Of a DNA stretch of 28,851 nucleotides, positions 20,954 through 28,851 are shown in pieces (position 1 is the first letter of the stretch; each line of letters starts with the position of its first letter). The position numbers were made by a program, and so were the translations under genes. The notes under the pieces were generated by a model that ran no database searches, was not told the DNA's origin, and was given only the letters and a program-made list of their open reading frames with translations. This DNA comes from Nemertoderma westbladi (taxonomy: Eukaryota > Xenacoelomorpha > Nemertodermatida > Nemertodermatidae), in NCBI GenBank assembly GCA_032718475.1, contig JAUCBJ010003026.1:1-28851 (forward strand). The letters run 5' to 3'.

Positions 20954-22010
20954 ATGCATTACAGTCTTGTATAGAGCTCCTGTATTTCCTACGAAACAGA
21001 ATATGGTCTATCTGGGACTTGTGACCACTGGGTCCACTATGAGTCCAGAGCTTTCCAGTTCGCTTCTTGAACTGGGTTCCAGCCGAAATCAATCCATTTC
21101 CAGAGATAAAATCCTGAAGATGGACAGAATTTCGGTTAACACTATTGCTATAGACCCAGGGCGATGTAGGTGATTGATGCAGACTTGCATTAAAGTCTAC
21201 CAGGAATGTTAAGAATGCATGCTGATCCACTCCATCAGTAGCTGTTTGTAGATTGTGGTAGAAATTTTCCACCTCCTCTACAGGGGCCACACTAGTTGGA
21301 GAGTAGCACACAATCATAATCACCTTAGGAAACTTTTTAGCCAGTCTTCCAGAACATGAGAAGTGGCAACGGATGATGCGGTTAGAAATTTGGTCTATTT
21401 TGTCCAATGCTGCATGTGCAGTTGGATTCATCATTAGACCAATTCCACCATTGCCACTATCATCTGCTGACGCGAGGGCGAGTCGCCAACCGCCCCCCAT
21501 GTCCTTAATCAGAACCTCATCAGTCTGTCCAGTCTGCATTCGGTGCTCTTGAACACCCACTGCGCTAAGAGAAAGCTTATCTGCCAAGGCAGTCAGCTCA
21601 CCTTGTCGCATTGGGGACCCGAGTGTTAGGGTGTTTACTGAGGCTAGTCTAGTGACTTGCCTCAGATTCACCAATGGCTTTGTTGGTCGGGGTGGAACAT
21701 GAGAGTAGCCTCCAACTCCAGAATCCCTCTCCCCATCACAATCTGGCCTCCCTGGTGACCCAGGGTTTGGGCCAGAAAGGTCATCAGGAAAGGGACTCAA
21801 AGAATTGTTGGCTGCTCTCTCTCCAGTAGGGGGTGAGACATGCAGCCGGTCAGGAGTTAACTGATGCCTATGAGGCCGATTGTGTCCGGTAATTCCACTG
21901 GCCTCTAGTGGCCGGACCTCCGCATTGCTAATGTAATCCATAGTGGGGGTTGGGGGGTGCTTTTTTGCCGAGTCAGCTCTCGGGGCAAATACCACACCCT
22001 GGTTTGCCAT
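20954..22010 (-). pseudogene. N-terminal region and APE endonuclease of LINE copy 3
   Basis: The most likely start is the ATG at 22010 (MANQGVVFAPRADS); the frame is open from a stop at 22053-22055. A Pro/Ser-rich N-terminal region of about 130 residues precedes the endonuclease: ASVNTLTLGSPMRQGEL, VGVQEHRM with the catalytic Glu, GGIGLMMNP, FLVDFNAS (Gly to Val compared with copy 2) and QIDHILFRRKY. The domain is cut before the SDH motif by a deletion of about 515 bp relative to copy 2 (equivalent to about 6612-7126). The deletion also shifts the frame into the RT. Confidence 0.87.
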
Positions 22011-22441
22011 TCCACAGGGTGGGTGTCGCAATGGAGTCAGATATGAGGCCCATCACCCATATCTACTCTGGCGCACATGACCCACCATTGGCTGTTGCAG
22101 CTCATCTGCTGGGTCATGCCCTGTACCCTTGCTGCCAGGTGCAGGTCACAGTGAAGTGCTCTCAGAGTGGACATGAGAATACTCTACTCCTGACCAGCCA
22201 TTGGTAGATCACCATCTGCCTGGTCAGGCCATATACCCCTGCAGCCAAGTATATGGGTCCTTAATCCAGGACCAAGGGCGTCCTTATCCCAGAACGAAGG
22301 GGGTCCTAGTTACAGGACCAGATTTGCCCTAGTAAAAGGGTCTATGCAGCTACAGGTGGCACCTCCTTTATGCTGCATGGAGGTGGCAAGTTTTCTTGAT
22401 CAATGACCTAGAATACCTGACCTGACCTAAATCAGCTGACC
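22011..22441 (-). other. 5' UTR of the RTE-like LINE
   Basis: Full 5' end of the family, starting ggtcagctgatttaggtcag on the minus strand at 22441. It has short self-complementary blocks (ggtcctaa..., cttggtcctgg) that may fold. No protein seen. Confidence 0.55.
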
Positions 22442-22451
22442 GGACCCACTC
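22442..22451. repeat. Target-site duplication ggacccactc of the outer LINE, right copy
   Basis: Matches 12332-12341. Confidence 0.92.
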
Positions 22452-23253
22452 AGCGAACTTTGGTTAATGTTGATTCATAATCAAGCAGCTTTGTTTCAAG
22501 ATTCACTACTTAAAATTGAGGGTGCCGAAATTTCGATATTGGAATCAATAGCATTAGTTCACAATCTAAGGGACAAACTACAATTCCGAAAAGACAATGC
22601 ATTTTTGCCAACCTTAATTCGCTCTCGTTTGACAGCACTAGAGAACGACGGTGAATCAGGGATTAGTGTCTTTAAGGGTCAAGTTTTGAGTTTCTATAAA
22701 GAAGCTATTGATTATCTAAACCTTTGGGATGCATCAAAGGACCATAAATTGCCATTTGATTGGATTTTATTAAAGAGTGTTCCAAAGTGGTCATCAGTAG
22801 AAGAATCACTGGATGAAATCAATAAGGATATGGGTTGGCAAGGAATGCAATCAGAACTTGATCGTGACCTTATAGTTGACGAATTTCAATATTCAATAAG
22901 GTATATTATGGAGTTAAAAGTTGAAGAATGCAATAAAGAAAAGACAAACGCATGTGACAGATGGTTGGAAGTATTTAAGCATCTATCTCAGCACCAAGTT
23001 CCATACAAACAAATCTTGAAGATTGTTGAATACCTAATGGCTCTTAACTGGTAATAATTGTATAGTTGAGCGAGTTTTCACAGATATTAATCTGTTCTGG
23101 ACAAAACAGAAAGCGCAACTGCTCAGAGAAACGCTGAGTGCTGCTGTGAAAGTAATGTTTAACATATCTATTAGTTGTAATGAATTTTTTGACTTAATTT
23201 CAAAAAATCACTTATTGCTTAAAAAAATTCATTCAAATGAAAAGTATCGGTAG
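22452..23253 (+). pseudogene. hAT-like transposase remnant, 3' part with dimerisation domain
   Basis: Continues the frame of 12084-12341: SELWLMLIHNQAALFQDSLL, ALVHNLRDKLQFRKDNAFLP, a helical middle part and DRWLEVFKHLSQHQVPYKQI. The open stretch that begins at ATG 22467 is an internal segment. It ends at a TAA at 23052-23054 caused by a 1-bp insertion near 23046. The next frame carries NNCIVERVFTDINLFWTKQK, the signature of the hAT C-terminal dimerisation domain, and ends at TAG 23251-23253. Similar proteins are frequent as hAT relatives or domesticated genes in invertebrates. This copy has at least one stop, one frameshift and a 10-kb insertion, so it is a pseudogene. Confidence 0.85.
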
Positions 23254-23279
23254 ATGAGCAGTAGGAATAATTTGTTGCT

Positions 23280-23294
23280 GTTTCGTTGGTATTT
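23280..23294. repeat. Target-site duplication gtttcgttggtattt, left copy
   Basis: Recurs at 24650-24664 on the other side of the GC-rich insertion. Confidence 0.85.
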
Positions 23295-23364
23295 TTTTTT
23301 TTTTTATTTAGTAAGCTATTTTTTTTTTATTAATTCAACTATGAAACACTATTAATAAATGAAT

Positions 23365-23431
23365 GTGGCCTTTATTAGCTATTTGTTTCAAAACAGTGCC
23401 TGTTTTGAAACAAATAGTTAATAAAGGCCAC
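23365..23431. repeat. Hairpin with 32-nt arms and 3-nt loop
   Basis: Arms 23365-23396 and 23400-23431 are complementary except for one G/T position. It lies in the 3' UTR of the truncated LINE. It could be a LINE 3' structure or a tiny palindromic insertion. Confidence 0.85.
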
Positions 23432-23493
23432 TGAACTGTTACACTTGTATGATATTAATGGATAATTTCTTTATAATTAACATTAAAGGGGAG

Positions 23494-24611
23494 TTAGGGA
23501 GAGGGGTACATCTCCCTGTCCAAATCCCTGACTCCCGCCCCGTCCCCGAACCCCAGACCCCTCCAGGGCCTCCTTCCACCGCGGAGGCACAGAGAGTTTG
23601 CCCTTAATAAGGCGAACTGCAGTCGCCTTCTCACAGCCCCCAGGACTGCTCCCAACCCCCGCTGCCTCATCCCCACCCTCCTCACCACCAGTGCGTCCGC
23701 GAGGTGGCGGATGAATTTCTCGCCCTCGGCGCCCCAGACTCCGTCGGTGGAGCACACGAGGGGGGTGAAGTTCATCCGCCTCGACTCACAGGGCTCCTGG
23801 TAGTGGGCCTTCTTCTCGCGTTCTTTCTGTGAGAGAAGGGTCTCCACAGAGCGGTTTGAACGAACGTAGGAGGTGGCGTCGACATTAATTACAGCGATAT
23901 CGAAAGACGCCACCACCTGATTCGTCCAAACCCCCCTGGTGACCAGGTCAGCCCGAACCCCCCCAACCGTCATCCCCTCCGAGTCCAGGTGCCCATTCCA
24001 CAGCACCACCTCCCGCTCTCTACGTTCGAGTTCCCGTACGCCTCTGCGAGGAGGTCCCCAAACACGTCACGGATCTCGTTGTGACGGCGGGTGATCAACC
24101 CTCCAACTTTGCAACTGAGGGCGTGTGATGTGTCGAATGGCGCGCCGCAGCCCTCGCAGGTCAGTGGAAGGTCGGGGGGGGGGGGGGGGGGGGGGCTCAA
24201 CCCATACCGTAGCGCGAGGTTGTCGCGAAAGGACTGGGGGTCGAGGTCCGTCTGGTCCAATGGGGAAGGCTGAGCTGACAGCCACCCACCGGTCTTGAAC
24301 TGGGCGGCCCGGCTTATGGGGCGATGGCGTTCACGTGGGAGTCCCGCGATGGTCTCCTCGAACGTTTCTTTGAAGTTCTCGTTCGATTCGTTGCGGCTTT
24401 CCTTCAAAGCCTCAGCTAGGCAGGAAGCATGGTCGGCAACATGCAGTCGAACGCCAGTTTTGATTCCCTCAACGACTTTTGCGGTCCCAGCAGTAGAGGC
24501 GATGTGGGCGGGCCCAGTGCGCATGATGGGGTCTCGGATTCCTAACCCACCATGTCGGACCGGGAGCAGCAGTATTGGATCGATGGTTGGTCCGGGGGTG
24601 GATCCAAACAA
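23494..24611 (-). pseudogene. C-terminal zinc cluster and nuclease-like region of a LINE polyprotein
   Basis: The upstream frame (24611-23970) has LPVRHGGLGIRDP, GGWLSAQPSPLDQTDLDP, a Cys/His cluster (CEGCGAPFDTSHALSC) and ITRRHNEIRD. After a frameshift near 24025 the second frame (24009-23494) gives VRADLVTRGVW, then FDIAVINVDATSY and REKKAHYQEPCESRRMNFTP, and ends with RRRLQFALLRANSLCLRGGR. A CCHC cluster followed by RHNEIRD and spaced acidic residues is the layout of the restriction-like endonuclease of R2/NeSL/Hero-type LINEs; the clade is inferred. A 23-base G run at 24174-24196 encodes a polyproline stretch in this strand. It cannot be functional: the RT is absent and the frame is broken. 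Confidence 0.7.
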
Positions 24612-24649
24612 CGCCGGAATGTAGCGGTTGATCAGTGCGGAAAGGATGG

Positions 24650-24664
24650 GTTTCGTTGGTATTT
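24650..24664. repeat. Target-site duplication gtttcgttggtattt, right copy
   Basis: Matches 23280-23294. Confidence 0.85.
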
Positions 24665-24827
24665 GAAACAGTTTACTGCTTTATGGTTATAATACAGTGT
24701 GTTTTGTAATTAAATTTAAATTTTTCAATATTCTTCAGGCCAAACTGGGCTCAGTTTAGGTGTCCCACTTTGGCTCTCTGTGAATCTGGTCACCTTACTA
24801 TATAAGTATAATATTGCCAAATATTTC

Positions 24828-24949
24828 AACCCAAAATTGCAATTACAATTTAACAGGCCTTTTTCAATTTTTAGGTTTTCTGTAGTTAGGCCATTAGTTA
24901 CCAGAGCCATTGAAAAAGGCCTGTTAAATTGTAATTGCAATTTAGGGTT
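24828..24949. repeat. Long inverted repeat, 41-bp arms and 40-bp loop
   Basis: Positions 24834-24868 and 24909-24943 are perfectly complementary over 35 bp. With one mismatch the arms extend to 24828 and 24949. The spacer is 24869-24908. I see no clear target duplication. It may be a short palindromic MITE or a hairpin RNA source. Confidence 0.92.
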
Positions 24950-25845
24950 TGCACCTAAAGATCTCTTAACTTTCTTTTAATTAAAAAGAATTATTGGTCA
25001 ACCAAACAATAATTATTTTGGTCGAACAATAAATAGCTAAAAATCGGAAAAAATGTATTAATTGGCAGAATTCAGCCACTGTAAAAGTGTAACATGGTTT
25101 AAAATTATTCAGATTAATATGTAATATAACATTAAACTCAGGTAGTAATAAAGCATGCTGTCATATCTTGCGATATATTTTGTGTGAGACGTAGAGCTGT
25201 CATCTTGTTTTTCTTATTCTGATTGCAAATAAAAAGCAGTATAATTTATTGGATTATGTTTAACTGCTTTGTGTTATAATTATAATTTTCTATTCCAGTT
25301 GCTATGTGATGTTGCATAGAATCTGGTGGTGGGTTAGGCCTATCTACATAGTGTAATCTATCTGAATAGAATGGCCTAGCCTCTGTATTGATAGTGTCAT
25401 ATTGCTGCATGGGCTGCATGCACCTGGTATAAACTCAGACTCCTACAGTACCAATATAAGCCTATAAGATAGTTGCCTAGCTACCAGTAGGTATGGAGCT
25501 ACATCGGAGTTTCGCCATCGACCTCATCTTTCCCCGATTTCGGTGGCATCCCTAGGCTCAGACCTAATGCCTACTGTAGTTGTTTGCTTGTTATATTGCA
25601 CATTGTTTTCTGTACAATTTTCTACCTTATGTTTGTGGGGTTGCTGGTGTAAAAGATGTAAATAAATCCCCATTTAGAATGACTCACCAGTGATCTGGGG
25701 GGTCATTACAATCTAGGTTGAAATGAGTCCACCGTTTGAAATGAATCCCTTCAAAGATATCCTTAGGTTAAATAGTAACCTGCACTCTTAATAAGATGTG
25801 ATTGTTTATCTATGAATGTATCTGAATGTTATACTAGAAGGTCAT
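24950..25845. other. Intergenic DNA with one copy of a dispersed repeat
   Basis: AT-rich and without a recognised gene. It contains the 25131-25236 repeat. The sequence ttctattccag at about 25289-25299 resembles a splice acceptor but is followed by no clear exon. Confidence 0.4.
25131..25236 (+). repeat. Dispersed direct repeat, copy A
   Basis: Shares attaaactcagg, agtaataaag, atgctgtcata, ctgtcatcttg and ttctgattgcaaataaaaag in the same order with 28261-28363. Confidence 0.85.
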
Positions 25846-26640
25846 GAGAAAGCAAAGCAGTCGACCATGCCCTAGCAGCATACTTGGCTTCAGTTTGCCA
25901 GTCCGACCCACTTGTATCACAAATCCTCCACCATAGAACACTAAACCACCACATAGTCCCATCCCTCCAGTCTCTGGCGCAATCTGCAAATGAACCACAA
26001 TGGACCACCCTCGATGTTCTCACAAGCCCAGGTACTCAATGGAAGCTATCCAATGCTATTGACCTGAAACTCCATGAGCAGCAACTGTCCCCCGCCCCAG
26101 ACACTCTGTCAACACTCACCAACTCAACATCACTGGCCCACTCTGGTGACTGGCTGCAGGCTATACCATGTGAAAGCCTTGGGCTTCACTTTATGGATGC
26201 AGAGTTCAGGGTATGCCTCTACTGGCTCGTTGTCTGCATGGTCTCTGGCCCATCCCCTTGTCCTATATGCCTATCATCGGCCGACCAAATAGGAGACCAC
26301 CACATAGGATGTAGTGGTGATGGGGACAGAATCTCATGCCATGACTCCCTCCAGACGCGAGCTGCCGCCACCCCAGGACATGCATTATCCATCGCATACG
26401 ACTGCAAGACAGCTGCCGACATAGAAGAGTGCCGCAAGAGTCTGGAGTTTGCTTTATCCCCCTACCAGTGGAAGCCCTGGGTGGTTTGCACCCTCATGCC
26501 TCGGCCACTATGTGGGAGATAGACTGTCTCCAAGGTCTCAGGCGAGGTATTCCCTCAATGGACTCCACCCGCCACATGTTCCAGCAGTTATCCTTCACGC
26601 CCTGGTGGGGAAACGCCACAATGTGGTTACGACAGGGCCA
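25846..26640 (+). pseudogene. C-terminal remnant of a second, different LINE-like polyprotein
   Basis: The frame from about 25846 reads VDHALAAYLASV, later SGDWLQAIPCESLGLHFMDA and EFRVCLYWLV, then a Cys/His cluster (CPICLSSADQIGDHHIGC) and DRISCHDSL. The downstream AAATPGHALSIA and EECRKS follow at once. In relatives I know, a segment with the putative nuclease acidic residues lies between these blocks, so an internal deletion is likely. A frameshift near 26437 moves to a second frame with CFIPLPVEALGG, CLQGLRRGIPSMDSTRHMF and GNATMWLRQ. It belongs to the same broad class as 23494-24611 but a distinct family. There is no clear tail or target duplication. Confidence 0.6.
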
Positions 26641-28260
26641 GGTTTTCCCTTCAGTCCTGCAAAATAAATATGAGGGACAAAGTTTTCGACGAAATAAAAT
26701 ATTTTATAAAAACTCGTATATACCCAAATGATGTTGGAAGTGACAAAGGTAATAAAAGATCTAATTTCCATAGAGGAAATGCTTATAAGATGAACTTGAT
26801 TCAGATAATGTTTTACTAAGAAATATTGGAAAAGGATTATAATTAAAAAGGTATGCTGCATTGAGAACCTGGAGGAACAAAAATTGGAATAAAAGTATTT
26901 CATGAAGGCAATGAAATTAGTGGTGAAGCCAACAACACACTGGCAGGGGGAGAATGGAAAATTGTTGCAAGAGGTGTGTTTTTGGTGGTCAATGCAGTCC
27001 CATGATAAAAAAATTAAATTATGTTGAATACTGATAACTGAGGAATAGTAGACCTATAAGGGGATTTATTTAAACCCGGAGACATCTTTTAAACCTGCAA
27101 TAGTTTGTATTGAATCCCGTTGATCAAGGGTTTCATTTAAAACTAGGTTGTAATTAATTGTTAGTGGATCCAATTCGCTGCACCACCCAGCGGAAAATGG
27201 GGAAAGGCATGATTTACGAATCATGATCATTGGATATGCGATATTACCAATATAATATTGCATACCAAAGGCACCAAGGCAATATACATTGCCAGCTGGA
27301 GAGAGATGCCAGCACATCAGCTCATCTCATAGGAAGCTAGCATAGGGCCAGGGCAAAATAGGGATTGGCCGGAGAATAGATCAACCAATGACAGGGCGGT
27401 TTTCCATCAATTATCGCGCATTTACTGGTAGGCCAAACCTAGGTAGGAATGTGTATCCCATGTAATATATATAATCGTTACTCTGTTAATTGTGCTTCAG
27501 TTGGCTACATTGAGTGTAGAAGTCAGATGGTTTTTAACCATCATCGCTGTCATTGTTACTGCTATTATTATATTAGACTGACTGGCTTATCTGTGTTACT
27601 CAGCTATTTCACCGGCCTTAGGCCTTTCAATTCCATCAACAGCCTTTCAGTAGCCTAGCAAACGCAGCGTCGCGTATTCTCGATACGACTCGAAACACAC
27701 AAACCGGTCGGGATCCTTTGCCAACTCAGATCCCGTCACATTAATGGGGATTCATTTAAACCTAGGTATAAATGATTTGGGAGTCATTTTTTATGGGATT
27801 CATTACAAACTAGTACCCAATCTTCGTCACCTAAGAGGCATGTTTTATTATTAGTAAAATAAATAAAATATTTTGCACTGATGTATTATAAATAAAATCA
27901 ATTAAAATAAATTATGTAAGATGTAATTAAATGCGCTCTAAAATAGGAGTTACTCGTCATTTGACCATGATCTGAGAGATATAATGTTGTTCGGTGTCCA
28001 GATTAATATTTAATACTAGCTGGCAATTACCAGTGGCGGGTTACCTGTTATCCCACCACTACCGGTACGCCGGTACCGAACTTGAATTAAACTTTTCGAA
28101 AAGTGGCCTTTAACAACCATTGGTTAAATTTATACACACATGGCAAGTCCCAGCGCAATCCACTGCACAGCGCTCCACCCGTTTTGGAGGAGTTCGAACA
28201 CAGAGAAACAGAGAGAGAGAGTGAGACAGACAGAATTTGATTTTTATAGGTATAGATGAC
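26641..28260. other. Intergenic DNA with scattered motif repeats
   Basis: No gene recognised. A motif like gggattcatttaaacctagg recurs at about 27060, 27128, 27746 and 27795, with a related copy at 25701. CCAAT-type motifs lie at 27364-27389. Confidence 0.4.
27363..27400. promoter_or_regulatory. Possible CCAAT-box cluster
   Basis: attgg at 27364-27368 and ccaat at 27385-27389 lie in opposite orientations 21 bp apart, near acagggcgg. This resembles paired NF-Y sites. No transcription start or gene is visible nearby, so this is weak. Confidence 0.2.
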
Positions 28261-28363
28261 ATTAAACTCAGGAAGTAATAAAGAATGCTGTCATAGCTGC
28301 GATCATTGTGCGCTAGCATAGAACTGTCATCTTGGTTTTCTGGTTCTGATTGCAAATAAAAAG
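28261..28363 (+). repeat. Dispersed direct repeat, copy B
   Basis: Second copy of 25131-25236, same strand, about 3.1 kb away. It ends about 200 bp upstream of the putative first exon. Confidence 0.85.
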
Positions 28364-28558
28364 TATATTTATTATTAATTTCTAATTATTATAAACTGAT
28401 TTTGTATTTCAATAGAGAATATCATTCATTGTAATTATTTCGTAATCTTTTAAATTCGAAAATTGTCAAAATTAAAGTACCACAAGTACAAACAAACGAG
28501 CACTAAATTCATATACACAAATTTGTTTACTGTGCCTACTTTTCAATTAATTTATTGT

Positions 28559-28773
28559 ATGTCGTTTGTTATGATTCGCTTTGTGTTACTTCCCATTATT
28601 TTGGTTTCTGTGGTTGAATGTGCCGATACAGATAACACATTCCACTCCTGTGGAAGATCAATTTCTTATGGTACAGGATACAATGGATTCCTCCCAAATA
28701 AACAACTATTAAACCATGTGATCAAAGAGTTGGTGACAACTAATCAAATAAAATGTATGACAAGATGTTCAAG
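28559..28773 (+). CDS. First exon of a secreted protein, possible PAN/Apple domain
   Basis: ATG candidates are at 28559 and 28571 in one frame that is open from further upstream (28463). From 28571 the product starts MIRFVLLPIILVSVVEC, a good signal peptide with likely cleavage before ADTDN. The mature part has a Cys in HSCGRS, then LLNHVIKELVTTNQIKCMTRC, which resembles the central helix and Cys pattern of PAN/Apple domains (...C..RC). The exon appears to end at 28773 in aag|gttagt, a plausible splice donor; the following codons show no domain-like continuation. The rest of the gene lies beyond the window. Function cannot be named; PAN domains typically bind protein or carbohydrate outside the cell. 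Confidence 0.55.
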
Positions 28774-28779
28774 GTTAGT
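28774..28779 (+). other. Probable 5' splice site
   Basis: gttagt after aag matches the donor consensus in most positions and follows the last Cys-containing stretch of the exon. Confidence 0.5.
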
Positions 28780-28795
28780 TATTTCCACCTCCTGT

Positions 28796-28851
28796 CAGGG
28801 GCGGCGCTAGACCAAAACAAGGGGGGGGGGGGGGGAGTCAATTTGCACCGA
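28796..28851. mobile_element. Possible hAT-type transposon terminus, cut by the window edge
   Basis: Begins caggggcggcgctaga, close to the CAGGGGCGG-type ends common in animal hAT elements. A 15-base G run follows at 28821-28835. The other end and the 8-bp duplication are outside the window, so this is tentative. Confidence 0.4.

Larger units (their letters stand above)
12342..22441 (-). mobile_element. RTE-like LINE, copy 3, near full-length and interrupted by another LINE
   Basis: The 3' end lies at 12342 (tail ccgatcctagtagta on the minus strand) and the 5' end at 22441. Exact 10-bp duplications flank it. It is broken at 13588/20429 by an inner LINE. The two halves meet at the same codon region (NQNGFRKGR followed by the segment equivalent to 7650 in copy 2), which shows they are one element. 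Without the inner LINE it is about 3.25 kb, and it carries an internal deletion of roughly 515 bp near 20953. It is the only copy here that reaches the 5' end of the family. Confidence 0.92.
23295..24649 (-). mobile_element. 5'-truncated LINE with restriction-like-endonuclease type C-terminus
   Basis: Flanked by a 15-bp duplication. Its 3' end lies at 23295-23305, where the plus-strand T run is a poly(A) tail. The coding part is strongly GC-rich in an AT-rich setting. It is truncated at the 5' side so that only the C-terminal region of the polyprotein remains. Insertion into the 3' flank of the hAT remnant is shown by continuity of the sequence outside the duplications. Confidence 0.82.

Noticed and set aside
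24295-24624. Plus-strand frame across the GC-rich region
   Set aside because: Antisense to the LINE C-terminal frame, which has recognisable motifs. GC-rich DNA keeps antisense frames open.

Overview
The window reads as repeat-rich intergenic DNA from an invertebrate metazoan, probably marine. The evidence is AT-rich non-coding DNA, several APE-type and restriction-like-endonuclease LINEs, hAT-like sequence, and the first exon of a secreted protein ending at a GT splice donor. A LINE carrying a viral-type 2A motif fits reports from echinoderms, amphioxus, molluscs and cnidarians, but I cannot name the species. No bacterial signals, tRNA or rRNA were seen.

Layout. 1-490: AT-rich, nothing found. 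500-2176: non-autonomous DNA transposon with 103-bp terminal inverted repeats and a 9-bp target duplication. 2633-2887: 126-bp tandem duplication. 4752-5958 and about 6084-8886: two plus-strand copies of one RTE-like LINE. 9045-9400: tandem duplication. 9662-10466: 18-unit minisatellite. About 10880-12030: decayed endonuclease part of an unrelated LINE.

The centre (about 12084-23253) is a three-level nest. The oldest layer is a hAT-like transposase pseudogene. It is split at 12341/22452 by a third RTE-like LINE (12342-22441, minus strand) with the 10-bp target duplication ggacccactc; removing the LINE and one duplicate joins the two hAT pieces in frame. That LINE is split by a complete 6.84-kb LINE with a poly(A) tail (13589-20428, minus strand) and a short target duplication. 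The inner LINE has an ORF1 with a coiled coil, a 2A motif at the start of ORF2, and a 66-bp (22-codon) proline-rich minisatellite between its endonuclease and reverse transcriptase domains. A 5'-truncated LINE with a restriction-like-endonuclease tail (23295-24649) sits just beyond the hAT remnant, with a 15-bp target duplication.

24665-28851 holds a near-perfect inverted repeat, a remnant of a second LINE with a restriction-like-endonuclease type C-terminus, a 106-bp repeat present twice, and at 28559-28773 the only convincing host coding sequence: signal peptide plus the start of a possible PAN/Apple domain. A hAT-like terminus begins in its first intron. There is no operon-like cooperation between genes here; the relations are insertion, truncation and decay.
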